Shown: positions 11,442 to 23,633, numbered from the stretch's first letter. The stretch: 64,000 bases of DNA from Paulinella micropora (GCA_019918135.1 WBZZ01001140.1:139501-203500); one strand, 5' to 3'. Notes: generated by a model not told the origin, from the sequence alone. Numbers and translations: made by a program.

Positions 11442-11890
11442 CGCGTAAGTAACCATAATATATAAAAATAAGACATATGATAATGTATCCATCTGTACTG
11501 ATCTATCAAAAGGTATGATCAACTTGAACTATATGTTACTCATATATCCGGTAGTATGAATTTATAAATTTTGACAGCGCTTCCCGTAGGGGTATAAAAA
11601 GAACATAAAATAATATAATATATATGAACAAAGACACGATATCTGTAATTATCGGCCTGTCTGGTACATCTGGCTGGTCTGACGTACGCTCGTGTTGTTC
11701 CACACTCCCGTGTGGCACGTTCACCGACCAGCCGGACTCCATGTCGGCTTCTTATAGATTTTTATGTATATAACTGTATAGAGATAGAAGTTGAAGCGAA
11801 GCGGATAGAAGTTGGAACGGGACGAGCGAAAGGGACGAGAAATTCGTAGTATTTCAGGCTGGGAAACCGGGCGAAGTCGTCACGGTTTGA
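11087..11890. other. Non-coding, with an (AT)n run at 11400-11438
   Basis: By position and orientation this is probably the 3' untranslated part of the minus-strand copia relic whose LTR starts at 11076. It holds a CTCCCCCTAG motif near 11275 and an (AT)n microsatellite. Confidence 0.4.
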
Positions 11891-11900
11891 CAACCTCATT

Positions 11901-13353
11901 TTGCTCATGGTAGCCTATGCAGCCTTTTTCGGAATAGACCTATGGCTGATTGATTTCACGACCGCCTATCTGCATGCGAATCTCCCTTATGACATATATG
12001 TCAAACCGCCGGCCGAATTTCAGACTGCGGACTATGTCTGGCTTCTGAAGAAGGCCCTATACGGTCATCCGGAGGCAGGCCGTCTTTGGTACGACGTACT
12101 GTCCGGGGAGCTCATTACTGAACACAAATTCAAGCCTCTCACGCTAGACAGGGCCTCTTTCGTAAAGCATGGGAGTAGCCCCCAAACTACCCAACTGGTG
12201 TCTTTTCACGTCGATGATGGCTGTCACGCTGCATCGCAAGAAAAGCACACCAAGATGGTGAAGTTGTTCGAAAAGAGAGGATTCCGGTGCAAGGACTAGG
12301 CAAAGCCACTGAATTCAAAAACATTCAGATCATCCAGTCTGAAAAGGGGATTACTCTGCATCAACGTAAGTATGAGTTGTTGATCTTGGAGGAGTTGGGT
12401 TATATGAAGGAGATACCGGCTAAAACGCCATTCACTTCTGATAACCCCGCTCCCCTAAAGAAGGACCATCGCCTATTACTTATGATCTTAGATGCTTGAT
12501 AGGGATGCTTATCTTTTTGGCTGTTCACACCTGGCCACTCCTCATATGCCCTTTAAGTACTATAGCAGCTAAGTCCCAAGTCCCTAACCCGGGGATGTCT
12601 TATGCTATGGTGCACAGAATGTTCTTGTGGCTTCTGACCCCGCGGGCGCTATTTTTCAGAAGAGGAGATCAAAATTTACAGAAGTTGCTAGAAACTAATT
12701 TCTCGGTTCCTAAAACTCCGGAATCTTGGAAACCTAACCTGGAATCTTGCGCAGCGGCCAACGCAATCGATGATATCATTGGAAAACCCGCAATGCCCGG
12801 AATGGATATGTTCAGCGTGCCAGTTCTCGCCAATGTAGACAGAATTATTGCGGAGCAACCGATAGTCGGATTTGTAGACTCGGATTTTGCGGGGGATAAA
12901 AACTCACGTAAATCAAGATCCGGACACGTTTACTTATTCAACGGAACACCAATTTCGTGGTTTTCTAAACTACAATCCGTGATAGCCCAATCCACATTAA
13001 AGTCCGAGACCGTTTCTGCAAATGAGGCGGTTAGAGAACTTCTTGCATTACAACAAACTTTACGGGATATCGGGATAAATCTTGAAGGACCTACTCTCTT
13101 CGAGGATAACGAAGGAACGATATTATTGTGGGAGAGAGGACTAGGGGAAGCTAGGACCAAGCACATAGAGGTCCGATACCACCTTCTAGCACAACTCGTG
13201 AAAGAAGGAAAGGTCAAACTATTCCGGGTCCCTACGGAGGCAAATATCGCAGATGTATTCACCAAAATACATTTTACGGTAGACAGATTCAATTACTGGC
13301 TGGAAAAATCTCCGTTGTGTTTAGTAGGCAAAATTGTGCTAAATTCAGGATAA
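11901..13353 (+). mobile_element. Copia RT and RNase H relic, plus strand
   Basis: The RT part has typical copia words (DFTTAYLHANL, LKKALYGHPEAGRLWYD, FHVDDG). The RNase H part at 12850-13290 has VDSDFAGD, RKSRSGHV, ISWFSKLQS, EDNEG and RTKHIEVRYH, which is the classic copia RNase H block. It runs towards the opposite-strand copia relic at 13514-16256. The relic is broken, with about two breaks visible. Confidence 0.85.
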
Positions 13354-13513
13354 AACCCGATCAATTCCCGTATTAGTAAGGTTTATCTTCTTGAACTTCT
13401 TTTATATTCCCGGGGTATGTAATACAATAATTTTCTCGCATATTACACATAAGTTGTACAGGTGAGCGAATAGACGAGTGCCGACGCGGCCCGGTGGCGA
13501 GTGAGTTCATTGT
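13354..13513. other. Gap between two convergent copia blocks
   Basis: A short non-coding spacer where the plus-strand RNase H block and the minus-strand RT start face each other. Confidence 0.4.
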
Positions 13514-16256
13514 TCATTTCAGAGAGTAAGTCTTTCTGGGATTGTACTGAGCGTAAGCTTTCAAGAGGTCCCCTCGTAGGGTTATCCGGGCTTTATGGAA
13601 TTCGTCCGCAGTACCTTGTTGTTTTACCGTATCTATCCATTTTATAGGAATGATTGGTGTGCCCGACATTTTCGCTTCGCTCTTCTCACTCACAAGACAA
13701 TACTCCGCCCGATTTTCCTCCCGGGCACATATCGCGACATGAGCTCTTGCCCTCTTTCCCGTGATAATGTTTTCACTCGAAATTTCCGCCTGTTCGTGTG
13801 ATCTCCATCCCGGTTTGTGTGCCGCTCTCTGCACCTCTACCCTCTCCCTCTCCCCCTCGACAGACGCAAATTCTGAGGTGACCTCAATGCCGGGATCGTT
13901 AGTATTGAGGTCCGAATCAGAGTTTTTGTTGGTCGACAAGGGTGGTGGTGCAGTTGCGGCTTTTTGCTCACGCGATTCGGGCATAGCTTCTGACTGTTGT
14001 GGGGCTTTGGCATATTTGACGATTTCTGTGTCTAATATCTTATCCGTGACGCCGTCGTCAAACAAGACGCTATGCGCGGGAAAGCGTTTAGATTTACGGG
14101 TAACGGGAGCAGGGCTGTTGCTGTCCCCCGTCGTATCGCCGCCTCCCATTTATCCCCGTAAGTCAATCTAGCCCACTGCTCCCCAAAAGCCCTTGCCGGG
14201 ATTTCCACATACGTTCCGGACAACCTTTGTCTTTCTTTGGGCTTACGCCCCCTTCTTGCTTTCTTTATCTCCCCCTGCTCGTCACTCGGCTGAGCAACTT
14301 TAGGACTCGGAGGCTCTAAGGGGGGCGGGCTCGTGCTCACAAACACCGGTCCCTCTTCTGCCTCGCTATCCTCGTCAGTTTGCGGAGTGTGGAGTGACTC
14401 CTCAGGGGGGGATTCCATAGTGAGGGTCGGAGCGGGAGGGGGATTTCCTACCGGGGGATCTTCTCCCCCTGCCGGAATCTCTCCTCCCGGGTCCTCCCCT
14501 GAAACGATTCCTTGATCTTCTGGGGTCATTTGTTGCGATGGGGAAGGGGGGGGGGGAACTGTTGCCAATTAACAGAGAACATCTCACCCTCAACATCATC
14601 TCTCTCTCTCTATCGAGATTTAGATGCCCCCCTCTTCCCCAGTCTCCAAACGTCAAAGATAACATCACGGACATTACCGAATATTTTCCTCGCAACCGGA
14701 TCGTATACGCGATAATACCCGTTGTTTCTTTCATACCCGAGAAATAAAACTTTCCTCCCCCTCTCACCTTTCCCCCTCTTTGCGTCTACTTTCACGTACG
14801 CCAAACATCCAATGGGGCGCAAATGACGCAAAAGGGGTTTTCTCTTATGAACAACTTCATAAGGAGATTTCCCCTTAAAAGGGCCGTGGGCAAGAGGTAA
14901 GAGGTTGCCAAAATAAGTGGAAGCTTTCTCCGTCTCAGTCCACATGGACTCAGGAAGATCGGCGTCGCTGAGAACTGCCCTTGCGGGTCCGCCGCACGTC
15001 TGGTGAACTTGTTCTATTTTAGCAACTGCCTGTTTCTCCCCCGTCGGAGCCTCAAGGAGGACTGGTTGATTTACATCAATCCAAGTCTGAAACTCCTTGT
15101 ACTTACCATATTCCTGGTCACAAGTCTAGAATTTCACTTTTCTTCCCGTATGCCGTTCGAAGAAGGCAACGGCCTTAAGGAAGCATGTGAAAAACTCATT
15201 CTTATGTCTCAGATAATAGTCTAACTCAAACCCAGATGCAAGACATTTGACGGTGAACTTGTATTTTTTCCCGTCCCACGATAAGGTATTCCACCAACCC
15301 TGAGAATCCATTGTTATGTGAAACCCAGGGTGGCGTTCTACCGTATGGTGGTTGTCTTTGAAATGGGGCACTCTCTTTATCTTATTCTTTAAGCACCACT
15401 CGCATCTCATTACTCGTTTCCTCCACTCTCTCCCCACTATCTTTACTCCCATATAGTTAGCCATCCGCTCCATGGCTTTTACCCCTCTGTGCTTACACAT
15501 ACGATGGAACACAGTGGCATGTATGTTTTCATGATAGTGAGGACGAACAACAGGACATAAAGCTTTACTACCTAGCGCTTTATCTCTCTTACTCTCAGCC
15601 CTCTCATCTTTCTCGTGATCTATCTCAGTAGAGTAGGGTACGTATGTATTAGGTACGTCACATCGCCAACCACAAATACACGGTGACAATAAACAATATA
15701 CGTCATGGTATGTAGGTGAGTTGGTTTTCTGAGAAAGATGAGAGGTGAGTTGTCAGGCGTGTCTCCCCGGGTCCGACGTGACACTGTCATCATCGTCGGG
15801 CTCAGGGGTCTCACCTGTGATGGGGGGCATACTAGTAGGGGCACTTGTGGGCTCATACCACTCGTTAGGATTGAGAGGTGGGGTGCCCGGGGCATCAAAC
15901 ACCGTCAAGTGGTTTGAGTGCTCTCCCTCTAGCCATGATTTGGTCTTCCGTAATAAGAATAGGCTTCCTGAGCACTATCACTTGATTGTTTTGGTGTATG
16001 ACGGCAAAACCTTTACGAACCCATGCCGAGGTGCCACCAACCCGTACTTTAGGTGCGGGTTGTAGGTGGTGTGGGCATCAAGGACATTGACCTCTTCCGC
16101 ATGAGCTCCCGACAGATTCATAAAAACTTTTCCTTTGTACTCAGTTCTAATGCTTCCTTTTGCTATGTGAAATTTCTGTGGGGCTCTCTTAAGGCTGACA
16201 AACGTAGACCTATCTGGGGACTGTGTTTTGCTTGCACCACTGTCGTCTACCCACAC
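13514..16256 (-). mobile_element. Copia protease-integrase-RT relic, minus strand
   Basis: Read on the minus strand: a protease-like part (WVDDSGASKTQ, 16256-15978); an integrase zinc-binding and core part (RMCKHRGVKAM..., RCEWCLKNK, ITMDSQGWW, 15689-15126); an integrase C-terminal part (LRPIGCLAYVKVD, 14945-14610); a Pro/Glu-rich linker (about 14570-14030); and an RT start (PIKWIDTVKQQG, about 13640). The order is normal for copia. The relic is broken, with about four breaks. Its 5' LTR is probably the one at 19746-19979. Confidence 0.8.
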
Positions 16257-16534
16257 TATATTGCTGTTCTATCGCTTGCACATCTACTTCGCACTTGTAT
16301 CTACACTACTCATTATTTATCATCTATTCACATACCCTGCTTCGATATCCTTCTTTACTCTTTTCACCCAATATGGTGTGTGTGTGAGAGATGTTGTCTC
16401 TGTGTGTTCTCTTCTCTAGCCTGAGGTTTGGATCTTTTTAGAGTCAGGACTGAGGGATTGGGGAGGATTGATATGTGTTTATGTATTATAAATATTAGGT
16501 AGTGTCAGGGTGAGCGAGGATTGATTGCTTTCTT

Positions 16535-16700
16535 GTTTGCTAAGCAGCTTGCTTGCTTACTTGCTTACCTGCTTGTATGCTTGTATGCTTGCTTGCTTGC
16601 TTGCTTACTTACTTACTTGCTTACTTGCTTGCCTGCTTACTTGCTTGCTTACTTACTTGTTTGCTTGCATGCTTGGTTGCTTGCTTGCTTGGTGGGCAAG
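16535..16700. repeat. (CTTG/CTTA)n tetranucleotide repeat
   Basis: Tracts of GCTTGCTTACTTGCTTACCT type run for about 165 bp. The same words recur more loosely at 17100-17290. Leu/Ala/Cys-rich frames through it are artefacts. Confidence 0.85.
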
Positions 16701-17580
16701 GGTAGGGTAAAGTCTTTTCGTACATAGCAACGTTACGTCATTTTGCGAGTCATTGGTTGGTATTTTCTCGTAATGACTATTAGGCATGATGCGCTGCGTG
16801 CCTCTATTGCTATGCTTCTACTGCATTCTGTTCTTTGGGCTTATTGTTTAGTTGTACATGCCTAGATATGATAGTCTGTTGTATCTTTTGCTTACCACGA
16901 TCACTGTCCCAAGCTACTGCTTTTGTGTCTTGTGTCAGTATGGTATTCACTGTGGGACATGTGTGCTTAAGGTTAGCCAATTACAGTTGTAGTCCTTTGT
17001 TTTGGATGATTGTTGTCTTGTCTACACTCACTGAATCATTGTTGTGCTTGCGTGAATAAGGACAACTAACACCGCTGCTTTACTGTTGTAGTTAGTATAG
17101 TATCTTGCATGATTGTCTACTTACTTGTCTATGTCATGTACTTACTTGATGGCTTGTTTCTGCTTGTTGACTACCTCCATAAATGCTAACTTACTTGCCT
17201 GTTCGCATACTCACTAGTTAGTATGCTTACTTGATGGTTTGTTTCTGCTCGTTTGCTTACTTGCATGATTTAGAACTTGCTTGTCAGTTTGTATATACAT
17301 GAGTAGCAGAGTAGGTGAGTGAGGTGTTTGCAGATAACTTGACGACTATATGACGTTGGGGATGTTAGTAGTTTGGATACTTATGTCCATGCTTTATTCA
17401 GTCTGTATCGTCCATCCGTTTTTGTCACCCACTACATTTCTCCTCTGTGCTACGTTTGATATACTGTGTACGAGTTATGTAGGGGGGTGATGTCTCATGC
17501 GACATTGATGTGTGTACTTATGACGTTGAACTACTTTGTGTTCATTTGTGTAGTCCAATTGTTGTTACAACTTACATCTT
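16701..17580. other. Unassigned, possible 5' part of a copia relic
   Basis: No family features were seen in any frame. By position it lies between the minus-strand protease block and that relic's candidate 5' LTR. Confidence 0.35.
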
Positions 17581-17587
17581 TTGTCTT

Positions 17588-17634
17588 CGTTTTGTCTGTC
17601 ATCTGATGTTTGTCTACAGATGACAGACAAAACG
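17588..17634. repeat. Perfect 18-bp hairpin
   Basis: CGTTTTGTCTGTCATCTG (17588-17605) pairs exactly with CAGATGACAGACAAAACG (17617-17634) around an 11-nt loop. No gene adjoins it. It may be a small foldback element or a structured RNA. Confidence 0.75.
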
Positions 17635-18125
17635 GTGACACCACATCATTATTCTGCTTTCTCCCTTATTACTGTCTTTCTCTATTGCAGTATGGGGGAT
17701 TAAGGAATAGGTGCTGTAGTGGAATGATATTGCATGAAGTATTCGATGTTAGTTTAGGGCAGTGTGATGGACAGATAGAAGTGGCTTGGACATAATAATG
17801 TGTACGTTGTCGTTATGCCCTCCTATCCTGTGATTGTCCTAAGTCTGTCATCCATTCTTAATGCATTGTCTTCATGTTTTACCCTTATCTTAGTGCTATG
17901 TTTCTATTAAAAAGATTTTATGTGTGTGCTGCACGAACCATGCACATGATAGAGACATAGTCTGTGGCAAGAGATAATGATAATAATTTGGTGATAGACC
18001 CTTTGTTGTGATGGCAGAGAGCAAGTATTAGCATCTTCAGGTTGCCATAGTACTGAGCTTATCTGTTGTCTCTGAGAGCATTTACATTTCATTTCAGTAG
18101 GTGATCTTAGGATCACATGACTCTT

Positions 18126-18164
<39 letters not shown>

Positions 18165-18172
18165 TCTCTTCT
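18126..18172. repeat. (CT)n microsatellite
   Basis: A run of about 20 CT units, followed by ATRY-rich DNA at 18235-18295. Confidence 0.9.
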
Positions 18173-18295
18173 TTTCCCCTCGTATTATTCTCGACTTCAC
18201 CAACATCGTCTATATGTCCTCCGATATGGTATTGGGTATGTACGTGCATATGTATATGTATATATGCGTATGTACGTATATACATATATATATAG

Positions 18296-18563
18296 TGCTT
18301 CTCTGTCAATGGCCGATGCATTTCTGCACATGCGCCTCCATCGTCTCACCCGTGAGGGGAGTACGAAGAATTGACGATAAGCTCTAATGACACCCCCGCA
18401 AGGGCAGTTCCAACACTTCCAGACGGGCCGGTATGTTCAATGAAAATACTGGTCCAGACGGATCGGTATGTTCAATGAAAATACTGGTGGCACCGACGGG
18501 AATCGAACTGGCGACAGGGCCCAGATGGTAGAACTTGACCACTGGGCTATCACGGTGTCCATA
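18296..18563 (-). mobile_element. tRNA-derived SINE, minus orientation
   Basis: The reverse complement of the SINE found repeatedly at 23-29 kb. The tRNA-like head is at the right (GGACACCGTGATAGCCCAG, B box GTTCGATTCC) and the 3' end, GCATCGGCCATTGACAGAGA, is at the left. It holds the doubled AGTATTTTCATTGAACATACCG segment. Here the tail is a TA-rich tract rather than (ATT)n. Confidence 0.9.
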
Positions 18564-18599
18564 CATATATATGTATATATAATACATATATATATAATA

Positions 18600-19440
18600 T
18601 TAATGCCGTTTTGGAGCCATAAACCTATCCACCTAGATTGTATTTGTGATTCTTTAATTGCCCTCATCATGTTAGTTATGTGTCATTGTCGTATATATAA
18701 ATAACATATGTGATCTGATTCATTGTTGCCCTTTTCATCTTAATAATACATATCAGTACCACCATTTGTTGTTTTTGTAGTATATACTTTTCTCGTGTTG
18801 CTGGTGTGTTAGCACATTGCGTAGGCGGTGGTATACATTACTTGATTCGAATGTATGGTTATTATTATGTACTATTATCATGCATACCTCCTATTTACGC
18901 AAGTAGGTAGCAGGGGGAGACAACGGCGGAAACAGAGTATACATTAACTACATGCACTTTTGCCCTTGTCATCACTTATATGTTGCGTACATGTACATTT
19001 TATTATTATATATATTTGCATCTATACCGCAGTGCATACAATTATTTGTGTGTGTGTCGTGACATGGTGTGTTTGCTTTTGATGATTCGTCCACTTAACC
19101 AAACTGCATGCTCACTCCACGCATTTATTCATACTTAGTTGGTATACATGTTATTTAATTGTATATGTCAATCATGGGTAATGTACAGGTATATTATTCT
19201 ATAATATGTATAACATCCACCGTATAGATATAGTATTTACATTTACATAACGTGTCATTTGCGTACTTACACAAACATTCATTCGATAATGTTGAGTCTT
19301 CATGGCACGACCAGACCCAACTGTGGCAAGACCCTCGGTCTCCCACCCACAACGAGGTCCTAGCACTGCGTGACAGGGCAGACTATCGTCTATTATAGCC
19401 TCCTAGCTAGCTCAACAGCCTAGCTATGCTCGCTCTTGTG
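18600..19440. other. Non-coding stretch
   Basis: AT-rich DNA with no recognisable gene. It may belong to the leader of the minus-strand copia relic, or be unrelated host DNA. Confidence 0.4.
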
Positions 19441-19442
19441 GC

Positions 19443-19570
19443 ACTAGGTGCAGCCTTCCGCACATCACCTAGTGGTTCTAGGTGAAGCCTTCCGCACGTC
19501 ACCTAGCACTAGGTACAGCCTTCCGCACGTAACCTAGTGGTTCGCTAGTGGCAGCCTTCCGCACACACAC
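19443..19570 (-). repeat. Four hairpin-forming repeats in a copia leader
   Basis: Four copies of CAGCCTTCCGCAC at about 35-bp spacing. In most copies the core is bracketed by CTAGGTG/ACCTAG words that can pair as a short stem. They lie about 180-300 bp downstream of the candidate primer site of the minus-strand copia relic, so they are probably leader RNA structures. Confidence 0.6.
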
Positions 19571-19726
19571 CAGCTAGTTGTTAGCGCGGACGAACCGCAA
19601 TAGCCCTATCGGGTGAGTGTCTTCACCGTACACGGGGGAAACCTCAGCAATATGCCGAGCTGTTTTTGGTTTCGCAGAAGTAGACTCTACGGTCTTTCAA
19701 ACTGCGGGAACCGTCCTCTAGCTTAG

Positions 19727-19745
19727 CTAACCAAGGCTCATAACC
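19727..19745 (-). promoter_or_regulatory. Primer binding site of the minus-strand copia relic
   Basis: On the minus strand GGTTATGAGCCTTGG directly follows the LTR end at 19746. It matches the anticodon-loop complement of tRNA-iMet more fully than the site at 932. Confidence 0.7.
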
Positions 19746-19979
19746 TGTTAGAACATATATCTAAATACTGTTCCTGCACAGAGGTAGCTAACCGTTCACG
19801 GACCGGTTCAAGCTCAGTCACGATCGCATCGTACCACAAGCTTTATTGAAAAGGCACAGACAGAACAACACGGCCCGGCGCGTCCTGGAGGGATGGCTCT
19901 ACCGACACGCATCCTACAGACCGGCAGGGTCATACTGAATCGGTCCGTTACAGTATTAATACAACCTATTGGTCTAACA
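19746..19979 (-). repeat. Copia LTR, 234 bp, minus orientation
   Basis: An inverted copy of 8434-8667 with TGTTAG...CTAACA ends and about six differences. The primer site beside it makes it a 5' LTR for a minus-strand element. Confidence 0.85.
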
Positions 19980-21000
19980 CAGCCTGGCGGGCAGCGGATC
20001 AACGGGATGAGCGGAGTGTGGATGCGGGGAAGAAAGGACACGTGCGAGATAGTATAGACCGACACTAGGTCGGGGGGACGATTAGTGACTAGGGGCCGGT
20101 TACGGGGAATTGAGGATACTACTAAGAGGCAAGTCTTCAGTCTCAACTGCGGGGGATAACGGTTTCGGTCACGGGGTGGCGGAAACCTGATTCAACGAGC
20201 GGCGAGGGGCGCAGATTGAAGCATCATAGAATGGCTTAACGCCGGGAAATTAATCAAAATCTTACGGAGTGTAAGTGTTGGCGTTTCGCCCAACTTGCAA
20301 TTTTGTTTAATTCGTTAATACAAGTACGGCGTTGACCGTCACTCAGGTTCGTATTTGCATTTTATCCCGAGGTTGGTCGGCGGGGGCGTCAATTCGACTC
20401 CTCGTGCGCATACTGGTGAGCGCGCTCGGGGGGGAGAAGGGATTATGCCGGCCCACCCGGTATATTATCACAATATAATGGCAATACTTACCGTTCCGGT
20501 CTGCCGGTTATCCTTGGTCTGGAGATTACGGAGTCCCTACTTTAGGTATTCCTCAATCTTCATATCGTTAGTAACAGTTATCTGTTTATTAAATATCCTA
20601 CTTCAAGATCATCGGATCGACGTAACACTATTATGATCCGACTTGCGCCTACAATTTGGTCCGGTACGGTATTCATTCCGATACCGGGAAAGGTTGCAGT
20701 GAGTCGATTCAGTCCTTAGTTAGAATGCCATCCGGTGTACAAGATTTTTTCCGGTGAGTCTAAGTCGGACGAAGTTCCAACACTTAATATTTAACAAGAA
20801 CACTAAAGCAGCGGATTTCCGAGGATTCCTGACGATTCCTGAAAATTCTCAAATTTTTTATCAAGAAAGGGAGATGATGTTGGTATTTGTATTCGATTTC
20901 AAGTTGAATTATAAAAAAATTTACTCTATTAATATCACTTCCCTTCTACGTCTTATGCTTCCCATTCATCTCTACGAATGGCAAGTACTTTTAAAAAAAT
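19980..21000. other. Unassigned, no gene seen
   Basis: Mixed sequence with CGG-rich words similar to the nearby LTR families up to about 20,700, then AT-rich DNA. No supported coding region. Confidence 0.4.
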
Positions 21001-21100
21001 AAAATAATAATAATAATAGTGTATCTCCTGCCAATTGCTGAGCCAAAAGGCCATGTGCATCCAGTAATAATAATAATAATAATTATTATAATAATAATAA
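21001..21100 (-). mobile_element. Fragment of SINE-like element C between (AAT)n tracts
   Basis: AGTGTATCTCCTGCCAATTG to CATGTGCATCCAG (about 21019-21064) is the reverse complement of the 3' end of element C (26254, 27063, 28725). It lies between (AAT)n tracts, the complement of the usual tail. Confidence 0.75.
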
Positions 21101-21607
21101 AAAAAAGCAAACACTGCTTTAATAAAATACTTGCCAATTGTAGGAATAAATCTATTATTAAAAGTAGGGCCGGCCGGTTCATAAAAGGTTCATAACAATT
21201 GTTTCCAGTGTCGTGCAACCCTTTGACCTTGGACTTTTCTTGCGCTGGCCTGCTCTCTTCTGGACCCGCCTCTGTGTCCAGCACTTGAGTTCACTAAATT
21301 CGTGACGCTCCTCTCTTTTTTTCGCTGTGTTGAGGTGCTCAGTATGCTGAGTACGAGTCTCCTTGGGCCTAGGTGGGCAGATGTCCCAATCAGACACGTT
21401 TTCCCTTCTGCTGCTCTCCACGACCATCTGTTTGACTGCTCCGTCTTTCTTTATCGTACCTTAAGTTATTATTGTCAGTGGTCCCTTAGTGACCTTATCC
21501 TCTTCTTCCACCTTACCACAGCAGCGGGTTGATTTACTGTCATTAAGAGACACAAGGAACATTTTCGTCCCCTGCTTCCCACTCCGTCGATTACTACACA
21601 ATTTTTG

Positions 21608-21672
21608 TTCCAGATTTGAGAGAGAGAGAGATAGCGTGTGTGTGTGAGTGAGAGAGAGAGAGCAAGAGAGAC
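21608..21672. repeat. (GA)n and (TG)n microsatellite
   Basis: Short GA and TG tracts of the kind that become long at 21.9-22.2 kb. Confidence 0.8.
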
Positions 21673-21785
21673 ACGCTCGATTGAAATAACTAGGTTTCCA
21701 CCTTAGATAAACGTATGACTTATAGCTATACTCTTTACGTGGAAGTTCCCTAAGTCCATTTGTAAAATTGTTCTCTCAATAAAAA

Positions 21786-21795
21786 CGAAGAAGAA

Positions 21796-21830
<35 letters not shown>

Positions 21831-22102
21831 AAAAGAAGAAAAAGAAGAAGAAGAAGAAGAAGAAGAAGAAGAAGAAGAAGAAGAAGAAGAAAAAGAAGAA
21901 AAAGAAGAAGAAGAAGAAGAAGAAGAAGAAAGAGAGAGAGACAGAGAGAGAGACAGAGAGACAGAGAGCGAGAGCGAGAGCGAGGGCGAGAGCGAGAGCG
22001 AGAGAGAGAGTGTGTGTTATATATATATATAAATATATATATGTATATAGAGAGAGAGAGAGAGAGTGAGGGTGTGTGTGTGTGTGAGAGAGAGAGAGAG
22101 CG

Positions 22103-22142
<40 letters not shown>

Positions 22143-22159
22143 CGAGAGCGCGCGCGCGC

Positions 22160-22190
<31 letters not shown>

Positions 22191-22205
22191 CGGGAGAAAA
22201 GAGGA
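21786..22205. repeat. Compound (AAG)n-(AG)n-(AT)n-(TG)n microsatellite
   Basis: About 145 bp of GAA/AAG units, then GA and GAGC tracts, short TATA and GTGT runs, and further GA. Long Leu/Ser/Arg/Glu frames through it are artefacts. Confidence 0.92.
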
Positions 22206-22604
22206 AGAGAGAGAGGGAGAGAGTTCTCTTTTTCTTTCCTTGTATAGTTCATGGGCTTTTTTTTTTTTTTTTCCTCATCTTTGTACATAGTCCCTTAGTT
22301 CCTGATTGTTTTCGTCTCTTGTACATAGTCTTTTTCTCTCCTTTTTTCAATCTTTGTTTAGTTCCTGGTTGCTCGTTCCACTCTTTTTCATCTCCTTTTT
22401 TCCCCTGTCTCTTTTTCTCCATCCTTTTGCTTTCACGCTTCCTTTTCTTGGTTTCCCTTCTCTTATATTTAGCTTGCTACCTCTAGTACCTTGACTTTCG
22501 TTTTCCATTCTTTACTAGGTTTGCTTGACTCTATAAATTTCTTCAAATTAAAGTCACGCAGAGAGAGAGATAGAGAGAGAGAGAGCATGCACTACCCAAT
22601 CCTT

Positions 22605-22606
<2 letters not shown>

Positions 22607-22652
<46 letters not shown>

Positions 22653-22698
22653 CAGTAGTAGTAGTAGCAGCAGCAGCAATAGTAGTAGTAGTAGTAGT

Positions 22699-22733
<35 letters not shown>

Positions 22734-22828
22734 TAGTACTAGTAGTACTAGTAGTACTAGTAGTACTAGTAGTACTAGTAGTAGTAGTAGTATAATATAG
22801 TATAATAATAATAGTAATAGTAGTAGTG

Positions 22829-22880
<52 letters not shown>
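22607..22880. repeat. (AGT)n microsatellite with AGC and CTAGTA variants
   Basis: About 270 bp of AGT triplets, interrupted by AGC runs and a regular (AGTACT)n block at 22735-22785. Confidence 0.92.
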
Positions 22881-23122
22881 CTGCCAGAACGTCTGAGAGA
22901 CATCGAATATAGACCAGAATTCAAAAACGAACTCAAGGCGTATCTCCTACATTTGTGTCAATCCTGACACTGCCTACGGGCTTAAGAGGGCGCTACACTT
23001 CATCATCAGATGATACCTGAGAGTGGAATAAGTTAAGTGTTGATCACATCCGCCGGAGTGTGATTAGCCAAACCCCCTTGGGGAGTCACCTCGTGTCTTC
23101 CAGCTTTTGCGAGCGCTGCCGC

Positions 23123-23155
<33 letters not shown>

Positions 23156-23321
23156 AGATTGTATAGGACCTTTTACCAAGTCGACCTCAACGGAAGAAAC
23201 CTTAAACGCTCCCTACGTTTAATGTTCCTAGCTGTTGAGCATTACCTTTCCTACCTATAATATCTTCCTCTTTTTTTTCCCCATAGCTTTCTTTCCAATA
23301 TCATATTTCCTTATTACTATA

Positions 23322-23365
<44 letters not shown>
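22881..23365. other. Unassigned, ending in a (TTA)n tract
   Basis: 22,890-23,110 may be the remains of a non-LTR element 3' end (GTGTCAATCCTGACACTGCC and following), but nothing clear remains. A (TA)n run lies near 23,125-23,152 and (ATT)n at 23,322-23,364. Confidence 0.4.
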
Positions 23366-23633
23366 GGACACCGTGATAGCCCAGTGGTCAAGTTCTACCA
23401 TCTGGGCCCTGTCGTCAGTTCGATTCCCGTCGGTGCCACCAGTATTTTCATTGAACATACCGGTCTATTTCTGGACCAGTATTTTCATTGAACATACCGG
23501 CCCGTCTGGAAGTGTTGGAACTGCCCTTGCGGGGGTGTCATTAGAGCTTATCGTCAATTCTTCGTACTCCCCTCACGGGTGAGACGATGGAGGCGCATGT
23601 GCAGAAATGCATCAGCCATTGACAGAGAAGCAC
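23366..23633 (+). mobile_element. tRNA-derived SINE, full length, long form
   Basis: Starts GGACACCGTGATAGCCCAG with an A box (TAGCCCAGTGG) and a B box (GTTCGATTCC) for RNA polymerase III. It has the internal duplication of AGTATTTTCATTGAACATACC and ends GACAGAGAAGCAC before (TTA)n. Confidence 0.93.

Noticed and set aside
16228-16727. Leu/Cys-rich membrane-like frames
   Set aside because: Products of the CTTG/CTTA repeat.
8434-19979. One complete copia element bounded by the two 234-bp LTRs
   Set aside because: The LTRs are inverted relative to each other and other LTR pieces lie between them, so a single simple element does not fit.
21776-22290. 170-residue Ser/Leu-rich frame and its Arg/Glu-rich mirror
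   Set aside because: Encoded by AAG and AG microsatellites.
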